Source of the DNA: Candidatus Limnocylindrales bacterium
GTDB taxonomy: Bacteria; Desulfobacterota; Binatia; UBA1149; CAITLU01
NCBI GenBank assembly: GCA_035626395.1
Contig: DASPNR010000042.1
Coordinates: forward strand, 284,484-348,483
Length of the DNA: 64,000 nucleotides
Reading direction: 5' to 3'
Every line of letters starts with the position of its first letter. Position 1 is the stretch's first letter. The notes beneath the pieces were generated by a model. It saw nothing but the letters and a program-made list of their open reading frames with translations, made no database searches and was not told the origin of the DNA. Positions 7,138 through 15,261 of the stretch are shown piece after piece. The translations under genes and the position numbers were made by a program.

Positions 7138-9906
7138 TCACACTCCAGCAGGACTTCGGCTGAGGTCCTCGATCAGCCGCACCACCAGTGCCGTCCAGCC
7201 CGTCTGATGGCTGGCACCGAGGCCGCGCCCCGTTTCCGCGTGGAAGTATTCATGGAAGAGGCACAGGTCGCGCCAGTGCGGGTCGCGAGCATGGCAGGGA
7301 TCGTCACCGGAGAAGGGGCGACGGCCGCTTGCATCGCTTCGGAAGATGGCGCGCAGCCGCGAGGCGATTTCGCGCGCGACGTGCGAGAGCCGCTGGCCGC
7401 GTCCCGAGCCCGAGGGGCATTCGACGGTCAGATCGTCGCCGTAGAAGTGATCGTAGCGCTCCAGAGCTTCGACCAGCAGGTAGTTGATCGGAAACCAGAT
7501 CGGCCCTCGCCAGTTCGAGTTGCCGCCGAAGAGACCGGTGGTCGATTCGCCCGGTGTGTAGACGACACGGTGCTGCTCGCCGCCCACCTCGAACACGTAC
7601 GGTCGCTGCTCGTGAATGCGAGAGAGCGAGCGGATGCCGTAGGGTGAGAGGAACTCGGTCTCGTCGAGCATGTAGCGCAGCACCTTCTGCAGGCGGTCGG
7701 CGGAAGCCACGGCCAGAAGACGACGGCCGCGATCGCCGCCGCTGCTGCGGTGCTCGATGTGGCGCGCGAGGTCGGGGCGGTTGGCGAGAAACCACTGCAT
7801 CCGCTTCCGGAACTGCGGAAGCTTCTCGAGCACCTCGTCGTCGAGGACCTCGACGGCCAGCAGCGGAATCAGGCCCACCAGCGAGCGGATGCGCAGCGGA
7901 ATGCGCTCCTGGCCCAGGTGCAGCTCGTCGTAGTAGAAGCCGTCGTCCTCGTTCCACAGCCCGTCGCCGCCGAGCGTGTTGATGGCATCCACGATGGCCA
8001 CGAAATGCTCGAAGAACTTGCTGGCCATGTCCTCGTAGACCGGGTCTTCCTGTGCCAGCTCCAGCGCCATCGCCAGCATGGTCGCGCAGTAGAACGCCAT
8101 CCATGCGGTTCCGTCCGCCTGTTCGAGATGGCCGCCCGTCGGCAGCGGGCGCGAGCGGTCGAACACTCCGATGTTGTCGAGGCCGAGAAAGCCGCCCGAG
8201 AACAGATGGTGGCCCTCGGGATCCTTGCGGTTGACCCACCAGTTGAAGTTGAGCGTGAGCTTGTGGAAGACGCGGCGCAGGAAGTCGCGGTCGCGGTTGC
8301 CCGGCGCGCCGGCGATCTTGTACACCCGCCACGCCGCCCACGCGTGCACCGGCGGATTGACGTCGGAGAACGCGAACTCGTAGGCCGGGATCTGCCCGCT
8401 CGGATGCAGGTACCACTCGCGCAGGAACAGCTCGATCTGCTGCTTGGCGAAGGACGGGTCGACGCGCGCCATGGGCACCATGTGGAACGCGAGGTCCCAG
8501 GCGGCGTACCATGGATATTCCCACTTGTCGGGCATCGAGATGATGTCGCGGTTGTAGAGATGGCGCCAGTCGCTGTTGCGTCCGGCAAGGCGCTGCGGCG
8601 GCGGCGCCGGGTGGCCTGGATCGCCCTGCAGCCAATCGCGGACGCAGAAGTGGAAGAACTGCTTGGAGATCAGCAGCCCGGCGTACGCCTGGCGCGCGAT
8701 GCGCCGATCCTCGGCATCCGCGCCGGCAGGGAGGACGGCGGCGTAGAATTCGTCCGCCTCGCGGCGGCGCCGGTCGAAGACGTCGTCGAAGCCTGCGCCC
8801 AATGGAGCGCCCGTGCATTCACGCTCGGCCGTCAGTCGCAGCTGCAGCGTCACCGTGGCCCCGGCCGGCACCAGGAGCCGGTAGTGCGCCCCGGCCTTGG
8901 TGCCGCTGCGACCGGGGTTCACCGCCGCCGCATCGTCGTCGACGAGGTAGCGATGAAATGCATCCTTGACGAATGGCGAGGCGTTGGCGCTGCCGAAGAG
9001 CCGCTCGTTGTTGGTCTCGTTCTCCGTGAACAGCAGCGCCGGCAGCTGTCCGTCCGGCGACGGTCCGGCGCTCCAGCAGAAACGGCCGAGCTCCTCGTGC
9101 TCGGCCGCCACGCAGGCGTCACCGCCGGCGGCGTACAGTCGCGGCCGCGCCGGATAGCCGTCGCCGCTGCGGCCCCACGACCACGTGTTGCGGAACCACA
9201 ACGTGGGCAGCACGTGCAGCGGAGCCGCGTCATCGCCGCGGTTGGCGATGTGGATGCGGATCAGGATGTCGTCGGGGGAGGCCTTGGCGTACTCGGCGAA
9301 GACGTCGAAGTAGCGGCCGTCGTCGAAGACGCCGGTGTCGGTCAGCTCGAGCTCGGGTTGCTCGCGGCCGCGGCTGCGGTTCTCCTCGACCAGGCGAGCG
9401 TAGGGAAACTGCGCCTGCGGATACTTGTAGAGCGAGCGTACGTAGGAGTGCGTCGGCGTGGAGTCGAGATAGTAGTAGCACTCCTTGACGTCCTCGCCGT
9501 GGTTCCCCTCGGGGCCGGTGAGCCCGAACAGGCGCTCCTTCAGGATCGGATCGCGCTCGTTCCAGAGCGCCAGCGCAAAGCACAGGCGCGCACGGTGGTC
9601 GCAAAAGCCGAGCAGGCCGTCCTCGCCCCAGCGGTAGGCGCGGCTGCGTGCATGGTCATGCGGAAAGTAGCTCCAGCAGTCTCCGTGCGCCGAGTAGTCC
9701 TCGCGCACCGTCGCCCATTGCCGCTCGGCCAGGTACGGGCCGAAGCGCTTCCAGTGCCGCGCGCGGCGGGCATCGTCGTGGAGACGCGCATGCTCGGCCG
9801 TGGTCGCGGCGGCAGCGGCCGTTGCCGATGACGACTGCGTGGCGCCGCGGCCAGCGGCGCGGCGGCGCGAGCGGACGGTGGTGGTGGCGCGAGCGGAAGT
9901 CGGCAT
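7138..9906 (-). CDS. MGH1-like (GH63-related) glycoside hydrolase
   Basis: Large (alpha/alpha)6-barrel glycosidase of 922 aa. The first 45 residues are an Arg/Ala/Ser-rich tail, not a signal peptide, so the enzyme is probably cytosolic. The family is recognised from the N-terminal region 'WGEDGLLGFCDH', the barrel motif 'YPWYAAWDLAFHM', 'PAYEFAFSDVNPP', and 'NSNWRGPIWFPINYLL' near the C-terminus. Proteins of this kind are annotated as glucosidases or mannosylglycerate-hydrolase-like enzymes; the substrate here is unknown. The context (pgm, GT4 synthase, GH57, MDR dehydrogenase) favours a glucan or trehalose-like sugar. ATG 9906 is preceded by GAGGAGAG. It is the last gene of the leftward dehydrogenase-mscS-VOC-glycosidase run. 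Confidence 0.85.
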   Translation of the reverse strand: MPTSARATTTVRSRRRAAGRGATQSSSATAAAAATTAEHARLHDDARRARHWKRFGPYLAERQWATVREDYSAHGDCWSYFPHDHARSRAYRWGEDGLLGFCDHRARLCFALALWNERDPILKERLFGLTGPEGNHGEDVKECYYYLDSTPTHSYVRSLYKYPQAQFPYARLVEENRSRGREQPELELTDTGVFDDGRYFDVFAEYAKASPDDILIRIHIANRGDDAAPLHVLPTLWFRNTWSWGRSGDGYPARPRLYAAGGDACVAAEHEELGRFCWSAGPSPDGQLPALLFTENETNNERLFGSANASPFVKDAFHRYLVDDDAAAVNPGRSGTKAGAHYRLLVPAGATVTLQLRLTAERECTGAPLGAGFDDVFDRRRREADEFYAAVLPAGADAEDRRIARQAYAGLLISKQFFHFCVRDWLQGDPGHPAPPPQRLAGRNSDWRHLYNRDIISMPDKWEYPWYAAWDLAFHMVPMARVDPSFAKQQIELFLREWYLHPSGQIPAYEFAFSDVNPPVHAWAAWRVYKIAGAPGNRDRDFLRRVFHKLTLNFNWWVNRKDPEGHHLFSGGFLGLDNIGVFDRSRPLPTGGHLEQADGTAWMAFYCATMLAMALELAQEDPVYEDMASKFFEHFVAIVDAINTLGGDGLWNEDDGFYYDELHLGQERIPLRIRSLVGLIPLLAVEVLDDEVLEKLPQFRKRMQWFLANRPDLARHIEHRSSGGDRGRRLLAVASADRLQKVLRYMLDETEFLSPYGIRSLSRIHEQRPYVFEVGGEQHRVVYTPGESTTGLFGGNSNWRGPIWFPINYLLVEALERYDHFYGDDLTVECPSGSGRGQRLSHVAREIASRLRAIFRSDASGRRPFSGDDPCHARDPHWRDLCLFHEYFHAETGRGLGASHQTGWTALVVRLIEDLSRSPAGV

Positions 9907-9920
9907 GCTGCTCTCCTCGA

Positions 9921-11057
9921 TCAGTGTCGCGTGCGGCTGGCGTGTCCGGCCTTTCCGGAGATGGCTTCCGAGGTCGCCGAATCCCTCGTCTCGACGAAGC
10001 GCAGGCGGTGCCCGTCGGGATCGGCCGCCAGCGCGGCGCGCGTGAAGCCAAGCGCGCCGTCGGCGGCGACGATCCCCGGCGAGTCCATGGGCGCACGCGA
10101 ACGGTTCAGCTCGATTGCCGCGGCGTCCAGATCGGTCGGCACCAGATCGACCTGCCAGTGCAGCAGGTCGTTGGCGGCGGCACCGGCCGGCCGCGGCCGG
10201 CCGGTGGACGGCGAGATGTACTCGAGCAGCTCGATGCCCGGCCCCTGCGCTGCACGCAGCGCAGTGATGCGCAGCCGTGCGCCGAAGACGCCGTTGAGAT
10301 GCTCCTGCTCGGTGCCGAAGTTCTCGCTCTCGCCCGCGACGCGCAGACCCAGCACGTCGCGATAGAACGCGAGGCTGGCCGCGGTGTCGGAGATGACGAT
10401 GGCAGTGTGGTCGATGCCGAGGAACAGCGGCTCCTGCCTCTGCCAGCGCTCGTCGCCCTTGCCGGCGGGAAACGCGAGGATCTCGAGAAAGTGGCCGTCG
10501 GGGTCGCGAAAGTAGAACGCCTCGATGCCGGCGGCAGCGGGAATGGTCTGCGGCAGGAGCTGCGGCCCCGAGGATGCGTGCTCGACGCGGTGCTTGCGCA
10601 GGTGCTCGTAGGCGCGGGCCATGTCGCTGACGACGATGGCGATGTGCTGGAACCACCGATCGTTGGCTCGCGTGTCGGGCGGCATGGGCAGCCCGCGCGG
10701 CGTCAGGTACTGCGTCAGCTCGATGGTCTCGCTGCCGAGCCGCAGCCGCACCACACGCATGCGCAGCGGGAACACGCCCTGCAGCCGCTCGTAGCTCTCG
10801 CCGGCAACCTCGACGTCGGAGATTTTTTCGAAGCCGAGCACGTCGGTGAAGAAGGCGGCGGAGCGGTCGGCGTCCGAGACCGTCATGCCGATGGCACCGA
10901 CCGCAGCGATCGTGCCGGCCGCCAAGGCGGTGCAGGCGACGGCGAAGGTAAGGACGGCCGCAGCCGCGAAGGCGAGCAGGGAGAGGCGTCGCAGGTTGCG
11001 CGGAGCCATGGCCGCTTGGATGCCGCAGCGGTCGATGCGTTGCGTCTCCTCGTTCAC
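9921..11057 (-). CDS. Exported two-domain VOC (glyoxalase/bleomycin-resistance fold) protein
   Basis: The protein is 378 aa with two vicinal-oxygen-chelate modules, about residues 50-180 and 195-350. Each has the repeated pattern of a 'D...A..FY.DVLGF' start and an 'F.DPDGH.LE' end with likely metal-ligand His/Glu ('RDPDGHFLEIL', 'ADPDGHRLRFVE'). A hydrophobic stretch (about residues 25-47) ending 'ALAAG' looks like a signal peptide, which is unusual because most VOC enzymes are cytosolic. The GTG at 11057 overlaps the mscS stop codon as GTGA, suggesting coupling. An ATG at 11009 would give a more typical signal peptide and is a real alternative. The reaction is unknown: dioxygenase, lyase or binding protein. 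Confidence 0.8.
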   Translation of the reverse strand: MNEETQRIDRCGIQAAMAPRNLRRLSLLAFAAAAVLTFAVACTALAAGTIAAVGAIGMTVSDADRSAAFFTDVLGFEKISDVEVAGESYERLQGVFPLRMRVVRLRLGSETIELTQYLTPRGLPMPPDTRANDRWFQHIAIVVSDMARAYEHLRKHRVEHASSGPQLLPQTIPAAAGIEAFYFRDPDGHFLEILAFPAGKGDERWQRQEPLFLGIDHTAIVISDTAASLAFYRDVLGLRVAGESENFGTEQEHLNGVFGARLRITALRAAQGPGIELLEYISPSTGRPRPAGAAANDLLHWQVDLVPTDLDAAAIELNRSRAPMDSPGIVAADGALGFTRAALAADPDGHRLRFVETRDSATSEAISGKAGHASRTRH

Positions 11058-12532
11058 GCCGCCGCGCGCGCAGCGCCGCTGGTGAAGCGGTAGAAGAAAT
11101 ACCCGTCGCGGAAGTCATGCTCGTCCAGGACGTGTCGCACCAGGCCGGCGGCGACCATGCGGCGGCCGGCGGTCACGGCTTCGCTGCGGGTCAAGCCGGC
11201 GTGCTCGGTCATCCACGTGACGGCCTCGGTGCCGACGAAGCTTTGCGGATAGACGCTCAGAAGATGGCGCCGGTCCTCCACGGCAACGCCTGCATCGCCG
11301 GCCATTCGAGCCGCCAGCGACGCGATCTCGGCGTCGTCCCATTCCTCGATCCCCGCTTCCGGCGGCGGCTCCGGCATCGGCACTGCGGCGTCGGCCTGCT
11401 CGGTATGCGGCTGCGCGCCTGCGAAGATCGCCGCCGCGCGCTCGAGCGTTCGCGCCGCCACGTCCAGGTCGCGCTGCGAGCTGGCGATGGCGATGGCGTA
11501 GCCGGCGAACGCGCGCTCGATGCGAAGGCCGAGCTCGCTCACCAGCGCCTGCTGCGTGCGCGGCTCCCGCGTCCACACGAGCAGGTCCAGCTCGATGCCG
11601 TCGCTGCCGAAGCGGCGCATCTGCACGCTCGGCCGCGGCTCGCGCAGCACCGAGGGCACGCCTCTCGCGACCTCCATCAACGCGCGCCGCGCGCGGGAGA
11701 GATCGGTGCCGTAGGGCACGGTCACCGGCAGGTGAAGGCGCGAGGTCGGGTCGCCGTGGCTCCAGTTGATCACCTCGCTCTCGAGGAAGCGCGAGTTGGG
11801 AACCAGGATGGCAACGCTGTCGTTGGTGCGGATCTCGGTGCTGCGCGCGCCCACCCGCACCACCGTGCCTTCCAGAGCGCCCACGGCCACGTAATCGCCG
11901 GGCCGGATCGGGCGCTCCATGTTGATGAGGAGACCGCTGACGAAGTTGTTGGCGATGTTCTGCAGCCCGAAGCCGATCCCGACGCCCAGCACGCTGGCCA
12001 GGATGGCAAAGGAGCGAAGGTCCACTCCCTGCTCGTTCAGGATCACGATCGCGCCGAGAAACGTCAGCACGTAGCGCAGCAGCACCGAGACCGTTTCCTG
12101 GAAGCCCGCCTCGATGCCGGCGGCGGCCAGCACGCGCGTCCGCAGCACGCGCGTCAGCGCGCTGACCGAAAGCCACAGCGCGGCCAGCATGGCCGGGAGC
12201 AGGAGCAGGTCGAGGGCGGAGTAGCTTCGAGCGTCGAGCGTGAACAGCGGCGCCGTCAGGCTCATCTGCAGGACGTCGGCGATCATCGCCCGCCACTGGT
12301 GCGCCGCCATGACGCGCTCGCTCAGCAGCCACGCCGCGGCGCTCCACACGCCTGCCTGCAGGAGCAGAGCCGAGACGACGGCGGCGTCGCCGAGGCGGCG
12401 GCGCAGGCCGCCGCCGCCGCTCGCCGCTGCCAGCCGCCGCTGCAGCCGGCGGCCAGCACGCTGGATGGCGAAGCTGGCAGCGATGCACGCGGCGAACGTT
12501 GCGGCGCAGACGAGCAGCGCGTGGATCGTCAT
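11054..12532 (-). CDS. MscS-family mechanosensitive channel with C-terminal DEP domain
   Basis: The protein is 492 aa with several transmembrane helices in the first 170 residues. The MscS pore and upper beta domain then have the family pattern 'LGVGIGFGLQNIANNFVSGL' and 'RPIRPGDYVAVG'. The last 75 residues have the DEP pattern: 'FVGTEAVTWMTEHAGLTRSE' followed by 'GRRMVAAGLVRHV', 'F.DGYFFYRF'. DEP domains in eukaryotes bind membranes or signalling partners, so a channel with a DEP tail suggests a regulated or tethered channel. ATG at 12532 puts the first helix at the N-terminus; a GTG at 12592 is possible. It probably protects against osmotic downshock. The gene sits between the dehydrogenase and the VOC gene on the same strand. 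Confidence 0.88.
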   Translation of the reverse strand: MTIHALLVCAATFAACIAASFAIQRAGRRLQRRLAAASGGGGLRRRLGDAAVVSALLLQAGVWSAAAWLLSERVMAAHQWRAMIADVLQMSLTAPLFTLDARSYSALDLLLLPAMLAALWLSVSALTRVLRTRVLAAAGIEAGFQETVSVLLRYVLTFLGAIVILNEQGVDLRSFAILASVLGVGIGFGLQNIANNFVSGLLINMERPIRPGDYVAVGALEGTVVRVGARSTEIRTNDSVAILVPNSRFLESEVINWSHGDPTSRLHLPVTVPYGTDLSRARRALMEVARGVPSVLREPRPSVQMRRFGSDGIELDLLVWTREPRTQQALVSELGLRIERAFAGYAIAIASSQRDLDVAARTLERAAAIFAGAQPHTEQADAAVPMPEPPPEAGIEEWDDAEIASLAARMAGDAGVAVEDRRHLLSVYPQSFVGTEAVTWMTEHAGLTRSEAVTAGRRMVAAGLVRHVLDEHDFRDGYFFYRFTSGAARAAA

Positions 12533-12626
12533 CGTTGCCGTTGTGCCGCCGGCACGCGTTCGATCGGGCGCACCAGCTCGGCCCGCCACCACGACGGATG
12601 GGGCACGGCTTCGACGACAATGAGGC

Positions 12627-13742
12627 TCATGCCGCCATCTGCAGGACGTGCTTGATGCCGCCAGGGCGGCCGAGCAGCAGCTCGCGATGGGATTCGATGG
12701 AGTGCCGCCCGCTGATCAGCGACGACACCACGCCGGGCCAGCGCTGCGCGAATCCCGCCAGCTCGCGGATCGCAGCCTCGAACGCATCTCGGCCGGCATT
12801 GACGGTGCCGAAGACGACCTGGTTGCGCAGCACGAGGTTGCGCATCAGCCGGTCGGTGTCGACTTCCACCGGCTCGCGCCGGCCCGGCACGCCAGTGAAG
12901 ATGAAGACACTGTTGGGACCCAGCGCCTGCATGACGTCGAAGGCCACGCGCGATGCGCCCGCCGCCTCGTAGACGACGTCAATGGTGCCGACCTGCTCGG
13001 CCAGCTCGGCTGCGGTGACGTCCTCCGAAGAGACGTAGGTGGCGCCGATGGCCTGCGTCAGCTCGGCCTTCGGATGCGGCGTGCGGTCTCGGGAGTAGAC
13101 GATCGTCTCGAAGCCGGCCGCGCACAGCGCCATGGCACCGAGCAGACCGACGGGACCGGCGCCCAGGACCACGGCGCGGCGGCAATGGCCGTGGCTGCGG
13201 CCGGGCCGGTGCGGGCATCCCCAGGGAAGACGCTCCTGAATGTCCCAGAGCTGGATGAGCGCTTTCTGTGCGATCGTGAGCGGCTCGACCAGAACCGCGA
13301 TGTCGCGGAGCGAGCGGGGCACGGGGTTCAAGTAGCGCTCCTCTTCGACGACCAGCTCGGTCATGAAGCCATGCGCGCCCTTGATGCCCCGCTCGCAGAA
13401 GTCGCCGGTGTAGCAGAAGTCCTGGCGGCCGGCGCGGCAGGCCGTGCAGTGCGCGTGCGCGCAAGGCCGGCGCACCATCGGAATGACCAGATCGCCGCGG
13501 CGCAGCGAAGTGACTGCGGCGCCGACCTCGACGACTTCCGCCACCGACTCGTGCCCGATCACCAGGTGCGAGGAGCCGGCCGGCGGCAGCCCGTATTCGA
13601 ACGAGCATATCTCGCGGTCCGTGCCGCAGATGCCGACGTCCAGGATTCGCAGCAGCACCTGCGACGGCGAGGCGATGCGCGGCTCGGGCTCCTCGATGAT
13701 GCGAAGCTCGCGGGTGCTCGGGAAGACGGCGATGGATTTCAT
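12627..13742 (-). CDS. Zinc-dependent MDR dehydrogenase, glucose 1-dehydrogenase-like
   Basis: Medium-chain dehydrogenase/reductase of 371 aa. The catalytic zinc site has Cys in 'VGICGTDREI' and the His-Glu pair in 'VIGHES'. A structural-zinc lobe is rich in Cys ('CAHAHCTACRAG...FCYTG'). The NAD(P)-binding Rossmann motif is 'LGAGPVGLLG'. The 'CGTDREI' start and overall layout resemble archaeal glucose dehydrogenases, so oxidation of glucose or a related aldose is likely but not proven. About 15 residues before the Rossmann motif ('WGCPHRPGRSHGHCRR') form a small His/Cys/Arg-rich insert. It is the first gene of the leftward run; its promoter lies in the intergenic region containing the 43-bp repeats. 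Confidence 0.85.
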   Translation of the reverse strand: MKSIAVFPSTRELRIIEEPEPRIASPSQVLLRILDVGICGTDREICSFEYGLPPAGSSHLVIGHESVAEVVEVGAAVTSLRRGDLVIPMVRRPCAHAHCTACRAGRQDFCYTGDFCERGIKGAHGFMTELVVEEERYLNPVPRSLRDIAVLVEPLTIAQKALIQLWDIQERLPWGCPHRPGRSHGHCRRAVVLGAGPVGLLGAMALCAAGFETIVYSRDRTPHPKAELTQAIGATYVSSEDVTAAELAEQVGTIDVVYEAAGASRVAFDVMQALGPNSVFIFTGVPGRREPVEVDTDRLMRNLVLRNQVVFGTVNAGRDAFEAAIRELAGFAQRWPGVVSSLISGRHSIESHRELLLGRPGGIKHVLQMAA

Positions 13743-13844
13743 GACGGCTCAGATGCCGGAGGACGCCGCGGGAAACGCCGCACCGACGCCGGCGGCAATC
13801 GCCGCAATCGCGTCCGCGGAGGCAGCGACGCGCAGCGTACGCGG

Positions 13845-13996
13845 GCGACGTCGCTTCGCGCCGGCAGCGCACCGAATGTTCCAAGCGACGTCATCTCGCG
13901 CCGGCAGCGCACCGCACGGTCCGCCAAGCGACGTCACCTCGCGCCGGCAGCGCACCGCACGGTCCGCCAAGCGACGTCACCTCGCACCGGCAGCGG
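13845..13996. repeat. Intergenic tandem repeat, about 3.6 copies of a 43-bp unit with GACGTC core
   Basis: Units start at 13845 (40 bp), 13885 (43 bp), 13928 (43 bp) and 13971 (partial). Units 2 and 3 are nearly identical. Each begins GCGACGTC and continues with CGCGCCGGCAGCGCACCG. The palindrome GACGTC therefore recurs every 43 bp, about four helical turns, on one face of the DNA. The array fills the 271-base gap between the divergent MDR dehydrogenase and GT4 synthase genes and ends 18 bases before the synthase ATG. It could be a multi-site operator or a neutral repeat expansion. Confidence 0.85.
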
Positions 13997-14013
13997 CATC
14001 CGAGCACCCATCC

Positions 14014-15261
14014 ATGAGAGCGGGCCAGGACAGCCGTGCCATCAAGGTGCTGATGCTGGGGTGGGAGCTTCCGCCGTTCTTCGCCGGCGGCGTCGGCGTG
14101 GTGTGCGACGCGCTGACGCGCGCGCTGGCGTCGCGCAACGTCGACGTCACCTACCTGATGCCGCGAGGGCCGCAGGAGAGCCGCCACGGCCGCGTGCGCG
14201 TCGTGGCGACGTCGCCGCTGGAGCAGCGCATCCGGCTCCAGGCCGTCGCGAGCGCGCTGCACTCGTACGCTGCCGGCGACGGACCCGCGCACGCGGTGGC
14301 GTGGTCCCAAGGCAGGCGCGTCGATCGGTTTCATCCGCTCTACGGGCCCGACCTGCTGGGCGAGGTCGTCGAGTTCGCGCGCCGCAGCGTCGAGCTGGTG
14401 CGCTCACACGACGTCGCCTTCGACGTCATCCACGCTCACGACTGGACCACCTTTGCCGCCGGCCTCGCGCTGCAGCGCGCCTTCGGGAAGCCGCTGGTGG
14501 CGCACGTGCACATCACCGAGTTCGACAAGAGCGGCGGCCACCATGCCGACGCCCTGGTCTACGCGCTGGAGCGCGAGGGCATGCACGGCGCCGACGTGCT
14601 GGTCGCGGTGAGCGAGCGCATCAAGCGGACCTGCGTGGAACGGTACGGCGTGACCGCCTCGCGCGTGCGCGTCATCTACAACGGCATCGATCCCGACGAA
14701 GAGGAGCGCGAGCCGATCGCGTTCGACGAGCCGGTCGTCCTGTTCCTCGGCCGCATGACGCTGCAGAAAGGGCCCGAATACTTCCTGGAAGCCGCTGCCA
14801 GGGTTCACCGTGTGCATCCGGGCGTGCGCTTCGTCATGGCCGGCAGCGGCGACCTGCTGCCGCGCATGATCGAGCGCGCGGCCGAGCTCGGGCTGGGCGC
14901 CCACGTCTCCTTTACCGGCTTCGTCGACCGCGAGCAGGCCGGCGTCCTTTATCGCAGCGCCGACGTCTTCGTCATGCCCAGCGTCAGCGAGCCGTTCGGC
15001 ATCGTGCCGCTGGAGGCGATGGACCAGGCGGTCCCGACGATCGTCTCACGGCAGTCGGGCGTGGCGGAGGTGCTGTGCAACGCGCTCAAGGTCGATTTCT
15101 GGGACACCGAGGATCTTGCCGCCAAGATCCTCGCGGCGCTTCGATACCCTGGGCTGCGCTGCGAGCTGGCCCGGCACGGCAGGCGCGAAGTCGGTCGCAT
15201 GGGCTGGAGCGCCGTCGCGCAGCAGGTCGAAAGCACGTATCGCGAGGTCACGCATGCCTGA
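14014..15261 (+). CDS. Glycosyltransferase family 4 (glycogen/starch synthase-like)
   Basis: The protein is 415 aa with two Rossmann-like GT-B domains. The N-terminal domain has 'GWELPPFFAGGVGVVCDAL', the acceptor/donor loop typical of starch-synthase-like GT4 enzymes. The C-terminal domain has 'LFLGRMTLQKGPEY' and the nucleotide-sugar binding 'SVSEPFGIVPLEAMD' with the EX7E-type glutamates. It is likely to elongate a glucan from ADP- or UDP-glucose; the donor cannot be read here. ATG 14014 is chosen because sequence before it is the tandem repeat array, although the frame stays open through it. It overlaps the GH57 gene by 8 bases, so the two are coupled. Confidence 0.9.
   Translation: MRAGQDSRAIKVLMLGWELPPFFAGGVGVVCDALTRALASRNVDVTYLMPRGPQESRHGRVRVVATSPLEQRIRLQAVASALHSYAAGDGPAHAVAWSQGRRVDRFHPLYGPDLLGEVVEFARRSVELVRSHDVAFDVIHAHDWTTFAAGLALQRAFGKPLVAHVHITEFDKSGGHHADALVYALEREGMHGADVLVAVSERIKRTCVERYGVTASRVRVIYNGIDPDEEEREPIAFDEPVVLFLGRMTLQKGPEYFLEAAARVHRVHPGVRFVMAGSGDLLPRMIERAAELGLGAHVSFTGFVDREQAGVLYRSADVFVMPSVSEPFGIVPLEAMDQAVPTIVSRQSGVAEVLCNALKVDFWDTEDLAAKILAALRYPGLRCELARHGRREVGRMGWSAVAQQVESTYREVTHA

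Noticed and set aside
13755..13927. Short minus-strand ORFs inside the 43-bp repeat region (repeated 'MADRAVRCRRE')
   Set aside because: They are simply translations of the tandem repeat; no ribosome binding site and no independent evidence of coding.
13845..13996. CRISPR array
   Set aside because: The units are directly adjacent, with no unique spacers and no cas genes in the window.
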